Part shown: positions 17,390-25,023 of the stretch, in pieces
Layout: each line of letters starts with the position of its first letter
Position numbering within the stretch: position 1 is the first letter of the stretch
Assembly (NCBI GenBank): GCA_017399225.1
Contig: JAFQEB010000116.1
Coordinates: 51,747-115,746, forward strand
Source of the DNA: Clostridia bacterium
GTDB taxonomy: Bacteria > Bacillota_A > Clostridia > Christensenellales > Aristaeellaceae
Length of the DNA: 64,000 nt
Direction of reading: 5' to 3'
Notes under the pieces: generated by a model
The model's input: the letters and a program-made list of their open reading frames with translations, nothing else
What the model was told of the DNA's origin: nothing
Databases searched by the model: none
Program-made: the position numbers and the translations under genes

Positions 17390-17507
17390 GTCCAGGTACA
17401 GAACGCGAAGCGCAAAGGGTTAAGGGGTGAAGCCCCTTACGGGGTGGAGGGGCGCGGAGCCCCTCCCCGTCGGAGACCCCGGGCCGCAGCCCCAACCCCC
17501 ACGCGCC

Positions 17508-17534
17508 TTTTCCGAATCCAAAGGATTCGGAAAA
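17508..17534. repeat. Perfect 12-bp inverted repeat
   Basis: TTTTCCGAATCC, loop AAA, GGATTCGGAAAA. Symmetric on both strands; it may be a terminator remnant or the right end of the repeat element that starts near 17410. Confidence 0.75.
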
Positions 17535-17566
17535 CAGCTCACGAACCCCCAAGGAACCAACCACCA

Positions 17567-17591
17567 CTCCCCCATCACGGGGGAGTTTTTT
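17567..17591 (+). terminator. Intrinsic terminator after glgP
   Basis: CTCCCCC-ATCAC-GGGGGAG stem-loop followed by TTTTTTGTG. Confidence 0.9.
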
Positions 17592-17675
17592 GTGTCCAAT
17601 TTTCGTCCCGGGCATACCCTGAAAGCGACGGCAGGGCACATCCTCATTCCGCCCTGACCCGAAAGGATGTGAACC

Positions 17676-18464
17676 ATGCCTGAAGCGCATTACCTCGAAA
17701 TCTCGGGGCTGTCGAAGCGGTTCGGCAGCGGCGAAAATGCGGTCGCAGCCATCGAGGACGTCTCCTTCACCCTCGATGAAGGCCGCTTCCTCTCCATCCT
17801 CGGCCCCAGCGGCTGCGGGAAATCCACCCTGTTCAATATCATCGCCGGACTCATGGCGCCGGATGCGGGCAACGTGACCCTCATGGGCCAGTCCATCCTG
17901 ATGCGCCCCGGCCAGACAGGCTACATGCTGCAAAAGGATCTGCTGCTACCCTGGCGCACGGTGGCAGATAACATCACCCTCTCCCCCACGCTGCATGGCG
18001 TCAGGGGCAAAAAAGCCCTGCAAAACGCCATGCCCGACGCCAAGGCCTGCGGCCTGGAGGGAATGCTGCACCGCCGACCTGATGAGCTCTCCGGCGGACA
18101 GCGTCAGCGGGCCGCGCTGGTGCGGACGCTGCAAACCGGCAAGCCGCTGCTCCTTTTGGATGAGCCTTTCGGAGCCCTGGACGCGATCACCCGCCTCCAC
18201 CTGCAGGAGCTGCTGACAGGCGTGTGCATGAAGAAGCACAAGACCGTGCTGTTCGTGACCCATGACGTGGATGAGGCGCTGCTGCTGTCGGATGAGATCC
18301 TGGTGATGGGCAGCAAGCCCGGTCGGATCATCGGGCATTATCAGCTGCCGCAGGAGAAGCCCCGCACGCTGAAAACGCTGGCACTGCCCCGGCTGGTGGA
18401 GCTCAAAGGCGAGATCATGGCACTGCTGGATCAGGAGGTGAAGCGGTATGCGAAAGCGCAATAA
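17676..18464 (+). CDS. ABC importer ATP-binding protein (nitrate/sulfonate/taurine type)
   Basis: 262 residues. Walker A GPSGCGKSTLF (about 45-52), Q-loop YMLQKDLLLPWRTV, signature LSGGQRQRAALVR, Walker B LLLLDEPFGALD and H-loop FVTHDVDEAL, all typical of SsuB/TauB/ThiZ-type subunits. GAAAGG lies about 10 nt before ATG. First gene of a three-gene operon (ATPase, permease, binding protein); overlaps the permease gene by 17 nt. Substrate not fixed by sequence. Confidence 0.93.
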   Translation: MPEAHYLEISGLSKRFGSGENAVAAIEDVSFTLDEGRFLSILGPSGCGKSTLFNIIAGLMAPDAGNVTLMGQSILMRPGQTGYMLQKDLLLPWRTVADNITLSPTLHGVRGKKALQNAMPDAKACGLEGMLHRRPDELSGGQRQRAALVRTLQTGKPLLLLDEPFGALDAITRLHLQELLTGVCMKKHKTVLFVTHDVDEALLLSDEILVMGSKPGRIIGHYQLPQEKPRTLKTLALPRLVELKGEIMALLDQEVKRYAKAQ

Positions 18465-19242
18465 GCCCCTGTCGATGACCGTGATCAGCCTGTGGCGCTG
18501 GGGATTGCTGCTGGCGCTGGTGCTGCTGTGGGAGCTGGGCAGCCGCCTGGGATGGATCGACCCGTTTTTCTTCTCCCGGCCCAGCCAGATCTGGGAGACG
18601 GCGGTGGTCAAGTGGCAATCGGGCCAACTGTGGCGGGATATTGCCTATACCGGCTCCTCCACGCTGCTGGGGTTCGTGGTGGGCACGGTCACCGGCAGTG
18701 CGGTCGGGCTGCTGTTCTGGTTCTCCAGGCGGGTGGCGCTGGTGGCGGAGCCGTGGATGATCGTGCTGAACGCGCTGCCGAAGCTGGCGCTGGCGCCGGT
18801 GCTGGTGATCTGGTTCGGCATCGGGTTTTCCTCCAAGGTGGTGCTGGCCTTCCTGATGACGGTGGTGGTGGCAGCCATGTCCGCCTACGGTGGCGTGCAG
18901 AGCGTCGATCCGGCGCTGGAGACGCTGATGATCTCCCTGGGTGCCAAGCGGCGGCAGATCTTCACCCGGCTGGTGGTGCCCACGGCCATGCCCTCGGTGA
19001 TCACGGGCCTGCGGGTGAATATCGCCCTGGCGATGGCCGGCTCCATCGTGGGCGAATTCATTGCATCAGACCGGGGTCTGGGGCGTATGATTGTGTACGC
19101 CGGTACGACGTTCGACCTTAAGCTGGTCTGGGTCGGCGTGGTGGTGCTGTCCATGCTGAGCATCCTGATGTATGCAGGCGTGGTGCTGCTGGAGAAGCTC
19201 CTCCTCATGCACTGGACAACACGCAAGCCGGACAAATCATAG
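18448..19242 (+). CDS. ABC importer permease (SsuC/TauC family)
   Basis: 264 residues with about six transmembrane segments. The binding-protein-dependent transport EAA-like loop is present (ETLMISLGAKRRQIFTRLVVPTAMPSVITGLRVN, near residues 150-190), where the ATPase docks. Preceded by GGAGG inside the end of the ATPase gene. Forms the membrane channel of this importer. Confidence 0.93.
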   Translation: MRKRNKPLSMTVISLWRWGLLLALVLLWELGSRLGWIDPFFFSRPSQIWETAVVKWQSGQLWRDIAYTGSSTLLGFVVGTVTGSAVGLLFWFSRRVALVAEPWMIVLNALPKLALAPVLVIWFGIGFSSKVVLAFLMTVVVAAMSAYGGVQSVDPALETLMISLGAKRRQIFTRLVVPTAMPSVITGLRVNIALAMAGSIVGEFIASDRGLGRMIVYAGTTFDLKLVWVGVVVLSMLSILMYAGVVLLEKLLLMHWTTRKPDKS

Positions 19243-19256
19243 CGGAGGCGATTCCA

Positions 19257-20300
19257 ATGAACCGAAAGCTCATTTCCCTGCTGCTGGCACTGATGCTGCT
19301 GTGCGCCCCTGCCGCCCTGGCGGAGGAGGCACTGCGGCCCATCACCGTCTCGGAGCCCGTGCATCTCATCGGTTACCTGCCGCTGTATGTGGCCATCCAT
19401 GAAGGCTTCTTTGCAGAAGAGGGCCTGGACGTGACCGTTGTGCAGGCCACCGGCGGCGCCCATGTGACGGCCGTGGTCTCCGGCGACGCCTTCGCGGCCA
19501 TCGGCGGCGTGGACAGCTACAACTTCGCCAACCAGGGCAACGCCGACCCAATCCGGGCCATCGTCAACTGCGTCAATCGCGCCAATGTGTACCTCTTTGC
19601 CCGCAAGGGCCTCGCGCCGGCCTCGGACAGCGATGCGGACATGGCCGAGTTCCTCCGGGGCAAGGTGATCGTGGCCGGGCGTTACGGCGGCTCCCCCAAC
19701 GTGCTGACGCGGTATCTGGTCAAATCCGTGGGGCTTGATCCGGATACGGACGTGGTGCTCTCCGAAAACGCAGACGCCTCCACCGTGACCGCCATGCTCC
19801 AGTACGGCCAGGGCGACATCGGCAATGGCGGCGAGCCTCAGATCTCCGAAGGCGTGACGGCAGGCATCTTCGAGGAGCCCTTCGTGAAATTCCCCGACCT
19901 GGGGGACTACGCATACTCCGTCATCGGCGTGAAGCAGTCCACCATTGACAACGATCCGGAGACCTGCGAGGCCTTCGTCCGGGCGATGCTGCGGGCGCTG
20001 GCCGTCGTGCAGACTGACCGCGCCGTAGCCGAGCGGGTGCTGGAGAAGGAGTTCCCCACCCTGACCGCGGAAGGCCGCAAGGCTGCCCTTGACCGCGCAT
20101 ACGAGGATCATCTCTGGAGCGAAGACGGCTTCATCTCCCAACAGGCCGTGGATACCTGCATGGAGGCAACCATCGTTTCGGGCCTCTTTGACGGGGAATA
20201 CGATTATGACAAAATGGTCGATATGCAGTTTGTTGAGAAGCTCAGCGCAGATTTCGCCGCCTGCGAGGGCTGCAGCTGCGAGGAATGCACAGCCAAATAA
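19257..20300 (+). CDS. ABC importer substrate-binding protein with Cys-rich C-terminus
   Basis: 347 residues: signal peptide (MNRKLISLLLALMLLCAPAALAEE, no lipobox), then an NMT1/THI5/SsuA-like fold (VHLIGYLPLYVAIHEGFFAEEGLDV, GDAFAAIGGVDSY, GRYGGSPNVLTRYLV). The last 15 residues contain CEGCSCEEC, a C-x2-C-x-C-x2-C cluster absent from ordinary family members and probably metal- or thiol-reactive. Lacking a lipobox, it may be held by other means. Ends in a strong terminator. Substrate class (sulfonate, nitrate, thiamine precursor) unresolved. Confidence 0.9.
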   Translation: MNRKLISLLLALMLLCAPAALAEEALRPITVSEPVHLIGYLPLYVAIHEGFFAEEGLDVTVVQATGGAHVTAVVSGDAFAAIGGVDSYNFANQGNADPIRAIVNCVNRANVYLFARKGLAPASDSDADMAEFLRGKVIVAGRYGGSPNVLTRYLVKSVGLDPDTDVVLSENADASTVTAMLQYGQGDIGNGGEPQISEGVTAGIFEEPFVKFPDLGDYAYSVIGVKQSTIDNDPETCEAFVRAMLRALAVVQTDRAVAERVLEKEFPTLTAEGRKAALDRAYEDHLWSEDGFISQQAVDTCMEATIVSGLFDGEYDYDKMVDMQFVEKLSADFAACEGCSCEECTAK

Positions 20301-20309
20301 ATACCCTAA

Positions 20310-20343
20310 AGGCCGCCGGAGCAGTTCTCTTGCCCCGGCGGCC
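20310..20343 (+). terminator. Terminator of the importer operon
   Basis: Stem AGGCCGCCGG/CCGGCGGCCT followed by GTGTGTG. Shares its left arm and most of its loop with the hairpin at 21156-21190. Confidence 0.75.
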
Positions 20344-20444
20344 TGTGTGTGCCGGGAAAACGCGTCAGTCAGAGCATTCCACCACTCTGTTCATATCCTC
20401 GCCCTCGACCGCAACAACAAGTTTTGCATATTTCTATTAACGTA

Positions 20445-20473
20445 TTGACATTTGTTTGCATTTGTTGTATTCT
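20445..20473 (+). promoter_or_regulatory. Promoter of the 190-aa secreted protein gene
   Basis: TTGACA (20445-20450), 17-nt spacer, TATTCT (20468-20473), about 70 nt before the start codon, in a locally AT-rich tract. Confidence 0.75.
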
Positions 20474-20544
20474 GAATGCGACTCATTGATCGTCTAAAGC
20501 TGTCCATTGGATGATGATCGATAAATGAAAGAGAGGTATCACAA

Positions 20545-21117
20545 ATGAAAAAGCTGTCGATCCTGCTGCTGTGCCTGCTGCTTCTGCTTCCTGCCGTTTC
20601 CCTGGGCGAAGCCGGAACGCGGATCGTCGAATTTGATGATTTTACGCTGACTGTCAGCGAAAGCGATCTTCTCCTGACGGGTGAAGACGCCGGTATTGAG
20701 AATCTCTTCAAGGTTTTCCCCCATCATGACGCAGAAGCGGCTGCACATCCCAACATCATCGCGCGGTGGACCGAGCAGGATCTAAGCGGCATGAATGACA
20801 CGGAAGCGATCGACTTTTGCTACGGTGATATGCAGGCGGCCATCCAGAGCCTGACCGCTCAGAATCTGACCGTATCCAACGAACAGATGCTCCGGGCAGA
20901 ACTGGACGAGGAGACCGGCGCGATCACTGTGCTTTACAGCCTTGACGTTGACACCGCGGCATTGGGGCAGGACATGACGATGACCGTCTACATGGGCTGC
21001 CGGTATGTCCCGCTGGGTGAAAAGGGCACCTATTACTTCACGCTCGGCTGCTCTTCGGCAGAAGAGGCCAAGGCGCTGCTTGCCTACCTCGACAACAGCC
21101 TTGTCATCAGGAAGTAA
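20545..21117 (+). CDS. Secreted protein of unknown function (190 aa)
   Basis: Signal peptide MKKLSILLLCLLLLLPAVSLGEA, then about 165 residues of mixed alpha/beta character with no known motif. AGAGAGG lies about 9 nt before the ATG. It has its own promoter and is bracketed by two nearly identical terminator hairpins (20310 and 21156). Codon usage is a little less GC-biased than its neighbours. Function unknown. Confidence 0.8.
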   Translation: MKKLSILLLCLLLLLPAVSLGEAGTRIVEFDDFTLTVSESDLLLTGEDAGIENLFKVFPHHDAEAAAHPNIIARWTEQDLSGMNDTEAIDFCYGDMQAAIQSLTAQNLTVSNEQMLRAELDEETGAITVLYSLDVDTAALGQDMTMTVYMGCRYVPLGEKGTYYFTLGCSSAEEAKALLAYLDNSLVIRK

Positions 21118-21155
21118 AACGGAAACAGGATCGGAGTTTTCCCGATTCGTCAAAG

Positions 21156-21190
21156 AGGCCGCCGGAGCAGTTCATTTGCTCCGGCGGCCT
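21156..21190. terminator. Bidirectional terminator
   Basis: AGGCCGCCGG/CCGGCGGCCT stem extended by GAGC/GCTC. It lies between convergent genes ending at 21117 and 21209. Matches the 20310 hairpin at about 32 of 35 positions. Confidence 0.75.
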
Positions 21191-21208
21191 CGCTGTATTC
21201 ACTTCCGT

Positions 21209-21664
21209 TTACTTTCCGCCAAAGAGATTGCCGATCACGTCCTCCAGCACATCGCCGACCATCCCGCCAAGGTCCGCGCCCTCGCCCTTGAGGAGGGACA
21301 TGGCCTTCTTCTTCGTGTCGGAATCCGCCAGACGGTAGGCTTCGATCAGCTTCTTCTCCGTGCTGGTCACCTTCATGGTGGTGTTGGCGCTGCTGGGCGT
21401 CTTGGCCTTCTTGGTGGTTGTCGTCGTCTTCTTTGTCGTGGTGGACTTCGATTCTTCCTTGGCGGCATTGATCAGGGACGCCTGCGTCACCCCGGTAGCC
21501 GTGGCGATCTTCTTCAGCTGCGCCTGCGTGAGATCCTTCTCGCCACGCTCGGCCAGGCTGATATCATTGGCGGACAGGCCGCTGATCTTCCTTGCCAGCG
21601 CAGTCTGGGTCATCCCCGCCTCCGAGCGGGCCGCCTTGATGAGCTTACCGACCTTCTTGCCCAT
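21209..21664 (-). CDS. XRE-family DNA-binding protein with Thr/Lys linker
   Basis: 151 residues from ATG 21664 (GGAGG 7 nt upstream; ATG 21670 is too close to it). Residues about 5-65 form an XRE helix-turn-helix (GMTQTALARKISGLSANDISLAERG, then an unusual KDLTQAQLKKIATATGV). A low-complexity Thr/Lys linker (about 72-90) joins a short C-terminal helical domain (EKKLIEAYRLADSDTKKKAMSLLKG) ending in a Gly-rich tail. The second domain resembles those of regulators that sense state by oligomerisation, but its ligand is unknown. Confidence 0.85.
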   Translation of the reverse strand: MGKKVGKLIKAARSEAGMTQTALARKISGLSANDISLAERGEKDLTQAQLKKIATATGVTQASLINAAKEESKSTTTKKTTTTTKKAKTPSSANTTMKVTSTEKKLIEAYRLADSDTKKKAMSLLKGEGADLGGMVGDVLEDVIGNLFGGK

Positions 21665-21769
21665 GTTCATTCCTCCGTATTCGTCGATGTTTCAAGTAGG
21701 TTGTGTCGATATGTCACGTTTCCTGCGTCCATGCGGCATCAGTCCACAGATTCATCGATCCTGAGGGGA

Positions 21770-21834
21770 TTTCGCCTCTGCGGAGGCGAGGAGAGAGCTT
21801 TCCGATCGCCCTCTCCACTCCTTCGGATGCACAC
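21770..21834. repeat. Dispersed 65-bp intergenic repeat, copy 1
   Basis: Matches 38885-38949 at 61 of 65 bases by hand count, same orientation. Two hairpins: CGCCTC-TGC-GGAGGCG and GAGAGxGC..GCCCTCTC. Lies in a 239-bp gene-free stretch between the XRE gene and the metallo-hydrolase gene; I see nothing else there. Confidence 0.85.
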
Positions 21835-21903
21835 TTTTCACACGATTTGTATTCTCGATATTCTCAGCTTTACTGCCATCCGTACACGCAAAGGGGTTTC
21901 TGT

Positions 21904-22554
21904 TCACTTCAGGCTCGCAGGCTTGAGCACCGCACACGCCGGCTGACAGGCAAGATCGCCCGCTGTGACGCGCAGCAGATCCACAAATTCCGCCAGCTCG
22001 CCGCACAGCTTCGTGTAGGCCTCCACCCCGTCGATGGGCCAGTCCGCATTGGCCGCCGTCCGGTAGTGCATGGGCAGCACGACGCGGGCGTCCAGCAGGG
22101 CTGCCGTTTTCGCAGCCGCCGCAGCGTCGATGGTATAGAAGCCGCCCACCGGGATCATCAACACGTCCGCCTTGCCCAGTGCTTCCAGCTGCTGTGCAGT
22201 GGGCAGATGCCCCAGGTCGCCCAGGTGCATCACGCGCAGGCCCTCGGCCTGAAGGCAGAAGAGGAGCGTCTTTCCGCGCTTCGCGCCGCCGGCGTCGTCA
22301 TGGTCGGCCTCGACGGCCAGCACCTTCACGTCCTCGCCCAGGTCAAATTCGCCGGGCCGGTCGATCACCTGCATCACGCCCGAAACGTTTTCCACGGCGT
22401 TGTGGTCGTGGTGGCCGTGGGAGACCAGCACGGTTTCTGCCGTTACCTCCGGCACAGGATACCCGCAGGATGCGTCGTAGGGGTCGGTCACGATGCGCAT
22501 ACCGTTTTCCAATTCGATCAGGAACATGGCATGGCCAATACAGCGGATGATCAT
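21904..22554 (-). CDS. MBL-fold metal-dependent hydrolase (UlaG/YtkL-like)
   Basis: 216 residues from ATG 22554, which has AGGAGG 7 nt upstream; the longer frame start at 22683 lies inside the preceding gene. Metallo-beta-lactamase fold with SHGHHDHN (H46, H48, D50, H51), TDPYDASCG and a second metal ligand in HLGDLGHL. The short form without added domains fits the L-ascorbate-6-P lactonase-like, broad-specificity group. Last gene of a three-gene operon with DUF1934. Confidence 0.9.
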   Translation of the reverse strand: MIIRCIGHAMFLIELENGMRIVTDPYDASCGYPVPEVTAETVLVSHGHHDHNAVENVSGVMQVIDRPGEFDLGEDVKVLAVEADHDDAGGAKRGKTLLFCLQAEGLRVMHLGDLGHLPTAQQLEALGKADVLMIPVGGFYTIDAAAAAKTAALLDARVVLPMHYRTAANADWPIDGVEAYTKLCGELAEFVDLLRVTAGDLACQPACAVLKPASLK

Positions 22555-22558
22555 TGCG

Positions 22559-23053
22559 TTACCTCCTGTCGTAATGCCTGGAATAAGCGCTGCACAGATA
22601 GGGCAGCAGTGCGCCGGGCAGGGGCTGCCTTTGCCGCAGCAGCGCCGCCAGCCGGGCATGAAGCCCGGCGCAAAAGCGCTCAAAGGGCTGCTTTCCGGCC
22701 TCGGCAGCCTTCACGAGGGATCGGATGAGGTCGTTGGCGGCGCCGCCTTCCGGGTGACGCTGCAGCAGGGAAATGCAGCAGCCGCACTCCCCTTCCGGGG
22801 CCTGAGGCTGCACGAGCTCCGGCACAGGTACGTCACGGTCCAGCAGCAGCCAGCCGTTGGGAGCGGTCTGCACGCGCCAGCCCATGGCCTCCATGCGCCG
22901 GACAAACCTGCTCAATTCGTCCGCATCCGTCACAAGGGGCAGATCCGTCGCCAGGAGCGCACGGGGATCATCGCTGCGCCGCAGGGCAGGCCTGCGCTGC
23001 ACCGGCACCTCCGCCAGCGCTGCATTCACCTGCGCGCGCAGGGCGGTCAGCAT
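22559..23053 (-). CDS. Protein of unknown function (164 aa)
   Basis: No family recognised. Start ATG 23053 overlaps the stop of the DUF1934 gene (ATGCTGA), indicating coupled translation. Arg/Leu/Ala-rich, with an ECGCCISLLQRHPEGG segment containing three cysteines near residue 95 and helical C-terminal half. No signal peptide or membrane segment, so probably cytoplasmic. Confidence 0.7.
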   Translation of the reverse strand: MLTALRAQVNAALAEVPVQRRPALRRSDDPRALLATDLPLVTDADELSRFVRRMEAMGWRVQTAPNGWLLLDRDVPVPELVQPQAPEGECGCCISLLQRHPEGGAANDLIRSLVKAAEAGKQPFERFCAGLHARLAALLRQRQPLPGALLPYLCSAYSRHYDRR

Positions 23054-23508
23054 GGGTGCGTCCCTTCCGCCGTATAGGTGACGTCGATGGTCTGCACGGC
23101 TGCATAGCTGCCCTGCATATCCAGCTGGTATTCCAGGTGGACAAAGCCGCTCTCCGGCCCGGCCTGGCACACCACCTGCGTGGCAAAGAGCGCCAGCCCC
23201 AGATCGCCGTAGGGGGTATGGTAAGCCCCTTCAAAGCGGCGATCCTTGACAAAGACCATGGTGGTGCCGAAGGCCCCCAGGCGCGTCATGGTCACGCGGT
23301 CGGGCTGGAGGCCGAGGATCACGTCCTGGGAGACGGTTTTTCCGGTTTCATCGTCGGTCTGGATCTCCTGATAGCGCAGCATGAAGCCGCTGGCCGTCTG
23401 CTTCAGCTGGCCCTGGCAGCGCAGGCGGATGGGCGTATCCTGATCGCCGCCCTCGCTGTGGGCGCTGCTGGTCAGGGTCACAAGTACGGGCGTGGCTTTC
23501 TGTTCCAT
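23047..23508 (-). CDS. DUF1934 (YwiB-like) beta-barrel protein
   Basis: 153 residues from ATG 23508 (AAAGGAGG 6 nt upstream). It matches the DUF1934/YwiB pattern: an N-terminal strand with VLVTLTSSAHSEGGDQDTP, YQEIQTDDETGKT, RFEGAYHTPYGDLGL and a C-terminal LEYQLDMQGSYAAVQTIDVTY, which makes a calycin-like barrel. Biochemical role unknown. First gene of a minus-strand operon divergent from ispE. Confidence 0.85.
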   Translation of the reverse strand: MEQKATPVLVTLTSSAHSEGGDQDTPIRLRCQGQLKQTASGFMLRYQEIQTDDETGKTVSQDVILGLQPDRVTMTRLGAFGTTMVFVKDRRFEGAYHTPYGDLGLALFATQVVCQAGPESGFVHLEYQLDMQGSYAAVQTIDVTYTAEGTHPC

Positions 23509-23533
23509 GGGTATCCTCCTTTGTATCAAAGCT

Positions 23534-23562
23534 ATTATAGCATACAATTCCCGCTTGCACAA
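23534..23562 (-). promoter_or_regulatory. Probable promoter of the DUF1934 operon
   Basis: Minus-strand -10 TATAAT at 23534-23539 with TTGTGC 17 nt upstream (23557-23562). Strong -10, weak -35. Confidence 0.6.
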
Positions 23563-23615
23563 TTGCCTGTTTTGCCGTAAGATGGTATCGAAACCACTTG
23601 ACGGAGGTCATGCCC

Positions 23616-24488
23616 ATGCGTATCGCAGCCCGCGCGAAGATCAACTGGACGCTGGATATCACCGGTCAGCGGCCGGATGGCTATCACCTGATGGATATGC
23701 TCATGCAGCCCGTTACCCTCTGCGACGAGATCACCCTGACCCCGGCGGAGGAAGTGACCCTCACCACCGGCGGCAGCCCGCTGCTCCCGGCGGATGAAAA
23801 GCATCTTGCCCTGCGGGCCGCCCAGGCCCTGAAGGCGCATACCGGTTACCCCGGCGGCGCGGCCATCCATGTGGAAAAGCACATCCCCGTGGGGGCAGGC
23901 ATGGGCGGCGGCAGCGCGGATGCAGCAGGCGTGCTGCGGGGGCTCAATCAGCTTTGGGGCACGGGGCTTTCGCCTGAGGAGCTGGAAGCCCTGGGGCTGA
24001 CCCTGGGCGCGGACGTTCCCTTCTGCCTCCGGGGCGGCCTGACCCGCACGACGGGCATCGGCGAAACGATGGAGGATCTCCCCCGCCCGCAGTGCTGGCC
24101 CCTGGTGGTGGTGCAGCCCTGCGAGGGCCTGTCCACCAAGGAGATCTTCACCGCCTACCATGAGGGCAGCCCGGCGCAGCGGCCCGACAACGCTGCCGCC
24201 GCAATCGCACTGCAGGAGGGCGATATGTCCGCCCTGCGCGCCGCCATGGGCAATGTGATGCAGCCGGTCAGCGAGGCCCGCCGCCCCGCGATCTCCGAGG
24301 CGATCAACGCGCTGCTCTCCTGCGGCGCCTTCGCTGCCCAGATGACCGGAAGCGGCTCCGCCGTATTCGGTGCATTCCAGAGCGAGGGCCTCGCCTTTGC
24401 CGCCTATGAGATGCTCCGCAGGAAATGGGAGCGCACCTGGATCTGCGATACCTGCATGGAAAGCGTGGTGAACCTGGATGAGGATTGA
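23616..24488 (+). CDS. ispE: 4-diphosphocytidyl-2-C-methyl-D-erythritol kinase
   Basis: 290 residues from ATG 23616 (GGAGG 8 nt upstream; ATG 23610 is too close). GHMP kinase of the non-mevalonate isoprenoid pathway. N-terminal ARAKINWTLDITGQRPDGYH, ATP-binding PVGAGMGGGSADAAG at about 91-105, ADVPFCLRGG and C-terminal MTGSGSAVFGAF are all present. The next gene begins 11 nt before its stop. Confidence 0.96.
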   Translation: MRIAARAKINWTLDITGQRPDGYHLMDMLMQPVTLCDEITLTPAEEVTLTTGGSPLLPADEKHLALRAAQALKAHTGYPGGAAIHVEKHIPVGAGMGGGSADAAGVLRGLNQLWGTGLSPEELEALGLTLGADVPFCLRGGLTRTTGIGETMEDLPRPQCWPLVVVQPCEGLSTKEIFTAYHEGSPAQRPDNAAAAIALQEGDMSALRAAMGNVMQPVSEARRPAISEAINALLSCGAFAAQMTGSGSAVFGAFQSEGLAFAAYEMLRRKWERTWICDTCMESVVNLDED

Positions 24489-24984
24489 GACACAGCGCCT
24501 GATCATCACCCGCTTCACGCCCGACATGGCGGAGGCGGTGCATCTGGGCTCGATGGACGAGGATACGCAGCGCTTCCTGCCGGACGAAGTCTTCCCCACG
24601 ACGGAGATCGCAGCGGAGGTCATCTGTGACCTGATCAACTGCTATGACGGCACAGAGGGGCCCTATGTCTACCCCTTCCTGCTCCGAGACGGCACCTACG
24701 CCGGCTATGTGCAGCTGGTCGCCATTGCCGGAGGCTGGGAGGTCGGCTACCACACGGTAAAGTCCCACACCTGCCGCGGCTATGCCACCGAGGCGCTGAC
24801 GGCCTTCCTGCCCGCGATCATGGCGCGGCTGGGCCTGCGTCAGGTGCTGGGCGTGTGCGCGACAGAGAATGCCGCCTCCATCCGGGTGCTGGAGAAATGC
24901 GGCTTCCGGCAGGTATTTGCCGGGAATGACCTGTATCAGGGCGAGGTTCGCCCGGTGGTACAGCTGGTCTATCAGAACACATAA
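24478..24984 (+). CDS. GNAT-family N-acetyltransferase (RimJ/RimL-like)
   Basis: 168 residues with the family plan: IETQRLIITRFTPDMAEA start, central beta strands (GTYAGYVQLVAIAGGWEVGYHT), acetyl-CoA loop region (CRGYATEALTAFL, the R/Q-G-x-G/A element) and the C-terminal ENAASIRVLEKCGFRQV. Overlaps ispE by 11 nt, so it is coexpressed. Acceptor substrate unknown. Confidence 0.9.
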   Translation: MRIETQRLIITRFTPDMAEAVHLGSMDEDTQRFLPDEVFPTTEIAAEVICDLINCYDGTEGPYVYPFLLRDGTYAGYVQLVAIAGGWEVGYHTVKSHTCRGYATEALTAFLPAIMARLGLRQVLGVCATENAASIRVLEKCGFRQVFAGNDLYQGEVRPVVQLVYQNT

Positions 24985-24987
24985 ATT

Positions 24988-25019
24988 ACCGGAGGGCTGA
25001 CGCAGTGTCGCCCTCCGGT
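24988..25019. terminator. Bidirectional terminator
   Basis: Perfect 10-bp stem ACCGGAGGGC/GCCCTCCGGT followed by TTGTTT on the plus strand; the minus-strand gene ends 5 bases away. Confidence 0.88.
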
Positions 25020-25023
25020 TTGT

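Larger units (their letters stand above)
17390..17675. other. GC-rich hairpin-dense intergenic region
   Basis: No supported gene. From about 17410 a run of short palindromes appears (AAGGGG/CCCCTT near 17424-17440, GAGGGGC/GCCCCTC near 17449-17466), then a perfect 12-bp hairpin at 17508-17534 and the terminator at 17567-17591. The composition is unlike flanking genes and resembles a dispersed intergenic element. Confidence 0.6.
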
